NCBI GenBank assembly: GCA_002899795.1
Contig: PPDG01000631.1
Location: 1 to 9,863 of the forward strand
Length of the DNA: 9,863 nt
Direction: 5' to 3'
Source of the DNA: Desulfobacteraceae bacterium
GTDB lineage: Bacteria > Desulfobacterota > Syntrophobacteria > BM002
Part shown: piece by piece, positions 5,226-9,863 of the stretch
Layout of the letters: each line of letters opens with the position of its first letter
How positions within the stretch are numbered: position 1 is the stretch's first letter
Notes under the pieces: model-generated
The model's input: only the letters and a program-made list of their open reading frames with translations
Told to the model about the DNA's origin: nothing
The model's database searches: none
Program-made: the position numbers and the translations under genes

Positions 5226-6802
5226 GGTGTAGCTCCCCGCATAATGTCAATTCCCTGTAGCGGTGCCTGACCAACACCAAGGACGGCCTGAATGTATGCG
5301 CTTGGGTCAAGCAACTGGGCAGCGGCACGCTCAGCAACGGTGAAGAGCGGTTGCGGGTGCAAACCGATCGCCACCGTGAGACCAGCCAGTACTGTGATGG
5401 GTCCCAGGAGTAAGAGCAGTCGTCGCTTGGTGAGCGGACCAGTGGAATGCGATCCCTCTCCGGGAAGAACTTCTGGAGCCGGCTTCCAGAATGCCTCATC
5501 CCAGATCTTGATCATGCTCATCAGGGTCAGGAGGCCGGCGACGAGAGCCGCCGCTACCACAAGATACTGCTCGGCTTGCAAGCCGGCCTTGATCATTGCG
5601 AATTTGGCCCAAAACCCTGAGAGCGGCGGTATACCGGCAAGACTGAGTGCTGGAATCAAGAAAAGGATGGCGAGCCAGGGCGATGAGGTCGCTAGGCCTC
5701 CCAAGCTCTTGAGTTGATAGGTTCCGCGCAAGGCTTTCACCACGCCGCTGATTAAAAAAAGGTTGGTCTTGACGATGATGTGATGGGTTATGTAGAAAAC
5801 GGCTGCGGCGATACCAAGAAGCCTCGCTGCTGGATTGTTAGAGGCAAGCAAACCCAAGCCCATGATCATGTAGCCAATCTGACTTATGATGTGAAAACTA
5901 AGGATACGTCGGATCTCGAATTGAGCAAATGCACCCAGAACTCCAATAACCATGGTTAGACCAGCCAACGTCAATATCAGGGTATAAGAGTAGGTCATCC
6001 TCGGAAAGACAAGAGTGAAAACGCGAATGAGGGCGTAGACGCCGACCTTCGTGAGTAGCCCGGCAAAGAGGGCAGATGTTGCCGCAGGGGGCGTATGGTA
6101 ACTGGCCGGTAACCAGAAGTAAAGCGGGAAAATACCTGCTTTGATACCGAAACCGATGATAAAGAAACCGGCCACGCTCAGAATCAAGGTGGGATGACTC
6201 TGGGCAACCTTTGTCAGCTTCAGTGAAAGGTCCGCCATATTCAAGGTGTGCGCCACCGCATATAGAATCCCCACCGCCGCCAAGAAGGTGACCGAGCTCA
6301 GTAAATTGAGCGTGACGTATTTTATGCCGCCTTCAAGCTGGGGTGGTTCACCACCGAGCACCAGAAGCACGAAGCTTGCCATCAGCATCACTTCAAACCA
6401 GACGTATAAATTGAAGAGATCACCGGTCAAAAAGGCTCCACATACACCCGTGAGCAGGACTTGGAAGAACGGAAAATAGCCAAACGAGATCTGCTGCTCG
6501 CCTACGTCAGCAATTGAATAGATCGCCACGGCCAGGCCAACCAGTGCGGTGAGAACCACCATGACGGCACTCAACAGGTCAGCAATGAGAGTAATGCCGA
6601 ACGGTGAAGGCCAGTTCCCCACTTGTAGAACCTGGATACCATTGGTATACACCGACACAAAGAGACCAGATGCTGCTACCATCAGAGCACCAGCACCAAG
6701 CAGGCCAAAGATGCGCTGCATTAGGGATGACTTCCAGGCAATAAGGGACAGTCCCGCATTAACGAGAGGAATGAGAATGGGTAAAATCAGCAGGTTTTTC
6801 AT
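5222..6802 (-). CDS. mnhD: Mrp Na+/H+ antiporter subunit D (NuoM/N-like)
   Basis: The 526-residue, highly hydrophobic protein belongs to the proton-translocating subunit family shared with NuoM/NuoN of complex I. Key ion-path residues are present: E137 in NLYVWFEVML (131-140), K221 in GFGIKAGIFPLYFWLP and K252 in LLTKVGVYALIR (249-260). The broken-helix region with HTPPAATSALFAG (236-248) is intact. VGNWPSPFGI (61-70) is the typical periplasmic entry segment. MnhD and MnhA are thought to form the two antiporter-like channels. ATG 6802 overlaps the mnhC stop by 4 nt (ATGA); no strong ribosome site precedes it, so it probably depends on translational coupling. Length is normal and no frame break is seen. 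Confidence 0.96.
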   Translation of the reverse strand: MKNLLILPILIPLVNAGLSLIAWKSSLMQRIFGLLGAGALMVAASGLFVSVYTNGIQVLQVGNWPSPFGITLIADLLSAVMVVLTALVGLAVAIYSIADVGEQQISFGYFPFFQVLLTGVCGAFLTGDLFNLYVWFEVMLMASFVLLVLGGEPPQLEGGIKYVTLNLLSSVTFLAAVGILYAVAHTLNMADLSLKLTKVAQSHPTLILSVAGFFIIGFGIKAGIFPLYFWLPASYHTPPAATSALFAGLLTKVGVYALIRVFTLVFPRMTYSYTLILTLAGLTMVIGVLGAFAQFEIRRILSFHIISQIGYMIMGLGLLASNNPAARLLGIAAAVFYITHHIIVKTNLFLISGVVKALRGTYQLKSLGGLATSSPWLAILFLIPALSLAGIPPLSGFWAKFAMIKAGLQAEQYLVVAAALVAGLLTLMSMIKIWDEAFWKPAPEVLPGEGSHSTGPLTKRRLLLLLGPITVLAGLTVAIGLHPQPLFTVAERAAAQLLDPSAYIQAVLGVGQAPLQGIDIMRGATP

Positions 6803-7146
6803 ATATCGGTTGCTTTCAACTCATCCACATCGCCCGATCCCACAGTTCGATAGACCCGCTGAACCAGTACGGCGGCAAAGGCAATTACCGCGAAGCTGAT
6901 CACGATGGCAGTGAGTATCAGTGCTTGGGGGACCGGATCGGCAAATTCTGGTCCTGGTACCAGCTCTCCTTTTGGAATAAGCGGTGGCCGGGCCCTCACC
7001 AGGCCGCCTGCCGTGAAAATAAGCAAGTTAGCCGCGTGCCCGAGCAACACCAGTCCAAATATCAGCTTGACCACACTCCGACGCAGCATCAGGTACAAAC
7101 CCGCTGCGAACAGACCGCCCACTACAATGGAAAGAAGCAAGAACAT
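6799..7146 (-). CDS. mnhC: Mrp Na+/H+ antiporter subunit C (NuoK-like)
   Basis: From ATG 7146 the product has 115 residues, the normal size of MnhC, a NuoK homologue with three helices (about 2-20, 26-47 and 75-98). Family segments are GHAANLLIF (36-44) and DPVPQALILTAIVISFA (70-86). A longer frame starting at 7242 would add 32 residues rich in Trp, Cys and Ser that overlap mnhB and do not resemble MnhC, so it is rejected; GAGGAG stands 10 nt before the chosen ATG. The gap to the mnhB stop is 7 nt, the only junction of the operon without an overlap, and the 3' end overlaps mnhD by 4 nt. Confidence 0.95.
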   Translation of the reverse strand: MFLLLSIVVGGLFAAGLYLMLRRSVVKLIFGLVLLGHAANLLIFTAGGLVRARPPLIPKGELVPGPEFADPVPQALILTAIVISFAVIAFAAVLVQRVYRTVGSGDVDELKATDI

Positions 7147-7153
7147 GACTGCA

Positions 7154-7561
7154 TCACTCCTCTTCGAGAGTGAGAAGGACCAGCAGTGCAGTTCCCAGCA
7201 CCACCAAGTACACGCCCAGGTCGAAGAAAAACACTGTTCCAAGCTTACACAGAAACGGGATAGGATAGGGTAACCACTGTCCAGTTAAAAAGGGTTGGCC
7301 ATGCCACACCGCAGCCAATCCGCTCCCGGCTGCGGTGACCAACCCGACACCAATAATGGTACGTGGGTCGAGGCGGAGAAGACGCCGGGCTGCCTTTGGC
7401 TCATAAGCCAGTCCGTAAAGAGCGAAAGCCCCGGCGATAAGCAGCCCACCCACGAATCCCCCTCCGGGTTCGTTGTGCCCCCTCAGCAGAATAAAAACCG
7501 AGAAGATCACCAAGAGAACTATAAGGTAGCGGCTGGCAGTTTGGAGAATAAGCGATTTCAT
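7154..7561 (-). CDS. mnhB: Mrp Na+/H+ antiporter subunit B
   Basis: The 135-residue product has four hydrophobic segments (about 10-26, 36-53, 68-85 and 108-131). The family signature GHNEPGGGFVGGL (28-40) lies between the first two, and FFFDLGVYLVV (111-121) is in the last. In some bacteria this domain is fused to MnhA; here it is a separate gene. ATG 7561 overlaps the mnhA stop by 4 nt, with a strong GGAGG (7573-7569) 7 nt upstream. The protein ends in three glutamates encoded by the stretch that also supplies the mnhC ribosome site. Confidence 0.96.
   Translation of the reverse strand: MKSLILQTASRYLIVLLVIFSVFILLRGHNEPGGGFVGGLLIAGAFALYGLAYEPKAARRLLRLDPRTIIGVGLVTAAGSGLAAVWHGQPFLTGQWLPYPIPFLCKLGTVFFFDLGVYLVVLGTALLVLLTLEEE
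7157..7162 (-). promoter_or_regulatory. Ribosome binding site that sets the mnhC start
   Basis: GAGGAG on the minus strand lies 10 nt before ATG 7146, inside the last codons of mnhB (the run of glutamates). It decides for the 115-residue form of MnhC. Confidence 0.65.
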
Positions 7562-9863
7562 TTCTGCACCTCCCCCTTCTGCCGGGCTTTGAGGCGAAGG
7601 AGCGCGTAGACACCGAAAACCGCTACTGCCAGAACAGTGATTTCGCCGAGGGTGTCGAGGGCGCGGAAGTCGACCAGGATGACATTCACTACATTCCGAC
7701 CGTACGCTGCGGACAAACTTTGCCGGGCAAAAAAATCAGATAGAACTGGCTCGAGGTGAATGGACGCGGTTGCCAACACAACCAATGCCATCACCAGCCC
7801 GGCTGACATAGAAATGACGAGGTCGCGAAATCGCTGACGCCTGGTGCTCCTGGGGACGAATGGCGGCAAGTGGTAAAAGACAAGGACAAAAAGGATCACG
7901 GTAAGAGTTTCGACAATTACCTGAGTCATTGCCAGATCGGGGGCTCCGAACATGACAAAGGTGAGGGCAATACCCAAGCCGGTAACCCCCAGTGCAGCCA
8001 CACCCGTCAGCCGATATCGCGCCCGAACGGTAGCAATAGCACCTGCCAGTGTTAACAGCGCGACCACCGCCTCGTGCGGTCGAATCTGCCATGCATTCTG
8101 GGAGAGTTGTGGCTGGATACTATGAAGAAGCGGATACGAAACGAGACCCACCACCGCTAGGATTGTAATGAGTATATATCGCCGCAAGTAACCGCTCTGG
8201 ATCAGGCGGGTTACACCCTGTGCACTCCAAGCAAGCCCCGCCAGGAGACGTTCGTATGCCCGGGTCGGTCCAAGTGGCTCCAGCCTGCATGTTAGTTCAT
8301 GAAGCAGTCTACCCTCTTGCCAAGCCCTTCGGACGCCTGGCCCCCAGGGCTCCAGACGACAGGCGAGTTCCAAGGTATGGGTGAGCCAGGGTCGCAGCTT
8401 CATGAACAGCACAAATCCCGTTGCCAGCGTAAAACCGCTCAGTGCCATGACCAGGATAGACTCCGGGTTGAGTCCGTGCCAGAGTTTCAGTTTCATCTCC
8501 ACCGGAAACCCTAGGATGGCGGTTGACATGGCCGATCCGACGCTGCGATCGAATGCACCAGGAATGAGCCCGACAAACATGCCGAAGCCAGCAAGAAGCA
8601 CTGGCCCGAGCAGCATGGAGATTGGAGCTTCATGGGGGGTCTTGGGAGTTTGTCGAAACGATCCAAAAAACGGCCAAACAGCCACAACCAGTGACATGGC
8701 GACTAACAAAACATTAGCTACCACTGCACCGATTATCAGCCAGAGTCCTATGGTTTCGATGTCCAGCTTGGCCGTGTAGAGCGCCTCTTTGCCGAGAAAA
8801 CCAAACATGGGGGGTGCACCAGCCTTGCTAAAAGCAGCAAGTATGCCAGTGATTGCTGTGACTGGCATGAGCGAGCGGAGACCACCAAGCCGGGTCACAT
8901 CACGGGTACCGGTTTCATGGTCGATGTTGCCGGCGACCATGAAAAGAGCCGCCTTGTAAAGAGCGTGAGCTACAAGAAATACTACCGCGGCCTCAATGGC
9001 CTGCACAGTACCCACACCGAGGAGCGTGGTGAGTATGCCGAGAACGCTGATTGTGGAATAGGCCAGAATCCGTTTGAGATCACGCTGTCCGGTGGCCATA
9101 ATGGCGCCGACGAGCATGGTCACAACACCCACACCGATCATTAGCGTCTTCCACTGGAGAGTGCCGCCGAGGATTGGATGGAATCTCGCCAAGATATAGA
9201 CTCCGGCTTTTACCATAGTTGCTGAATGCAAGTAGGCGCTGACGGGGGTGGGCGCGGCCATGGCTGCGGGAAGCCAGAAATGGAAGGGAACCTGGGCCGA
9301 CTTGGTAAAGGCACCCAGAAGAAGTAGAACCAGGATCGGCATGTAGAGAGGATGTTGTTGAAAATTCACGGAAAACATGGCGGAGATCCGGCCGGCGGTT
9401 TCTAAAGGCAATCCCAACTGCACTGCAGCGAGCATCATGAGAAGAAGACCGGCCAGAAGTAATAAACCACCTGCTCCGGTCACCAGAAGTGCCTTGAGAG
9501 CAGACGCCCGGGACGAGTCAGTCTGGTGGTGGAAGCCGATGAGAAGATAGGAGCTGATACTGGTCAATTCCCAGAAAACGAAAAGGGTAATTACGTTGTC
9601 ACTTAAAACGAGTCCAAGCATTGAACCCATGAAAAGCAGAAGGTATGCGAAGAACCGACCCCCGCCCGATTGCTCGCCAAGGTAAGCCCCGGAGTAAATG
9701 AGCACAAGGGCACCGATTCCACCAATAAGGAGCACAAACGTAAGGGATAAACCATCGAGTACGAATGAAAGGTCCACACCGAGACTCGGCACCCAGGACC
9801 AGCTTGTTGCAAATCTCTCCCCGGGCAATATGGGAAGATGCCGTCCAAAAAAAACAACCAAGG
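7558..9863 (-). CDS. mnhA: Mrp Na+/H+ antiporter subunit A (5' end outside window)
   Basis: The frame is open to the window edge. About 767 residues are present and the first few tens (the first helix or so) are missing; the TTG at 9861 is an internal Leu codon, not a start. The first two thirds resemble NuoL: LGVDLSFVLDGLSL (27-40), E98 in FVFWELTSISSYLL, TKSAQVPFHFWLP (186-198), K218 in HSATMVKAGVYILARF and K303 in HALYKAALF, residues in the likely ion path. The last third carries the MnhA-specific extension: FGAPDLAMTQVIVETLTV followed by FVLVFYHLPPF, then the final DFRALDTLGEITVLAVAVFGVYALLR helix region near the C-terminus (written here in overlapping parts of the family's two extra domains). 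MnhA is the largest subunit and, with MnhD, forms the antiport pathway. Residue numbers count from 9861. Confidence 0.96.
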   Translation of the reverse strand, partial: LVVFFGRHLPILPGERFATSWSWVPSLGVDLSFVLDGLSLTFVLLIGGIGALVLIYSGAYLGEQSGGGRFFAYLLLFMGSMLGLVLSDNVITLFVFWELTSISSYLLIGFHHQTDSSRASALKALLVTGAGGLLLLAGLLLMMLAAVQLGLPLETAGRISAMFSVNFQQHPLYMPILVLLLLGAFTKSAQVPFHFWLPAAMAAPTPVSAYLHSATMVKAGVYILARFHPILGGTLQWKTLMIGVGVVTMLVGAIMATGQRDLKRILAYSTISVLGILTTLLGVGTVQAIEAAVVFLVAHALYKAALFMVAGNIDHETGTRDVTRLGGLRSLMPVTAITGILAAFSKAGAPPMFGFLGKEALYTAKLDIETIGLWLIIGAVVANVLLVAMSLVVAVWPFFGSFRQTPKTPHEAPISMLLGPVLLAGFGMFVGLIPGAFDRSVGSAMSTAILGFPVEMKLKLWHGLNPESILVMALSGFTLATGFVLFMKLRPWLTHTLELACRLEPWGPGVRRAWQEGRLLHELTCRLEPLGPTRAYERLLAGLAWSAQGVTRLIQSGYLRRYILITILAVVGLVSYPLLHSIQPQLSQNAWQIRPHEAVVALLTLAGAIATVRARYRLTGVAALGVTGLGIALTFVMFGAPDLAMTQVIVETLTVILFVLVFYHLPPFVPRSTRRQRFRDLVISMSAGLVMALVVLATASIHLEPVLSDFFARQSLSAAYGRNVVNVILVDFRALDTLGEITVLAVAVFGVYALLRLKARQKGEVQK

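Noticed and set aside
7147..7242. Longer N-terminus for MnhC
   Set aside because: The extra 32 residues are encoded out of frame within mnhB, are unlike MnhC, and a good ribosome site supports ATG 7146.
1..9863. CRISPR array, tRNA or rRNA genes
   Set aside because: No regularly spaced long repeats and no tRNA- or rRNA-like segments were seen on either strand.

Overview
The window reads as part of a Gram-negative bacterial chromosome, probably a proteobacterium. It carries a complete multi-subunit Mrp-type Na+/H+ antiporter operon, a periplasmic or membrane-anchored di-heme cytochrome c peroxidase-like enzyme, an exported TPR protein and a membrane-bound ferric-reductase-like flavocytochrome. 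All convincing genes lie on the minus strand, so transcription runs from high to low coordinates. The species cannot be named from the sequence alone.

Layout in transcription order: (1) 9863-4100, mnhA (5' end cut by the window edge), mnhB, mnhC, mnhD, mnhE, mnhF and mnhG. Five of the six junctions are 4-nt ATGA overlaps or close to it; mnhB-mnhC has a 7-nt gap. (2) 4099-3634, about 460 bp with no convincing gene, containing only short repeats and weak hairpins. (3) 3633-1737, a compact group: a low-GC cysteine-rich small ORF of doubtful status, then an exported TPR protein overlapping it by ATGA, then a di-heme enzyme of the MbnH/MXAN_0977 type overlapping the TPR gene by 7 nt. (4) 1736-1416, a non-coding gap with a GC-rich hairpin after the di-heme gene and a candidate promoter plus perfect inverted repeat before the next gene. 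(5) 1415-39, a ferric-reductase-like protein with a bis-heme membrane domain fused to an FAD/NAD(P)H reductase.

The Mrp subunits should form one inner-membrane complex that uses the proton gradient to expel Na+ and hold cytoplasmic pH. The di-heme/TPR group and the flavocytochrome are unrelated to it in function and are both redox proteins of the envelope. Base composition changes sharply across the window: roughly 60% GC in sampled parts of the di-heme gene, under 30% in part of the cysteine-rich ORF, and about 43% in a sampled part of the flavocytochrome. This suggests the accessory part between mnhG and the window's left edge was assembled from different sources.

The most interesting part is 3633-1737: an MbnH-like di-heme enzyme without its usual MbnP copper-protein partner in view, translationally linked to a TPR protein and perhaps to a zinc-ribbon-like microprotein.
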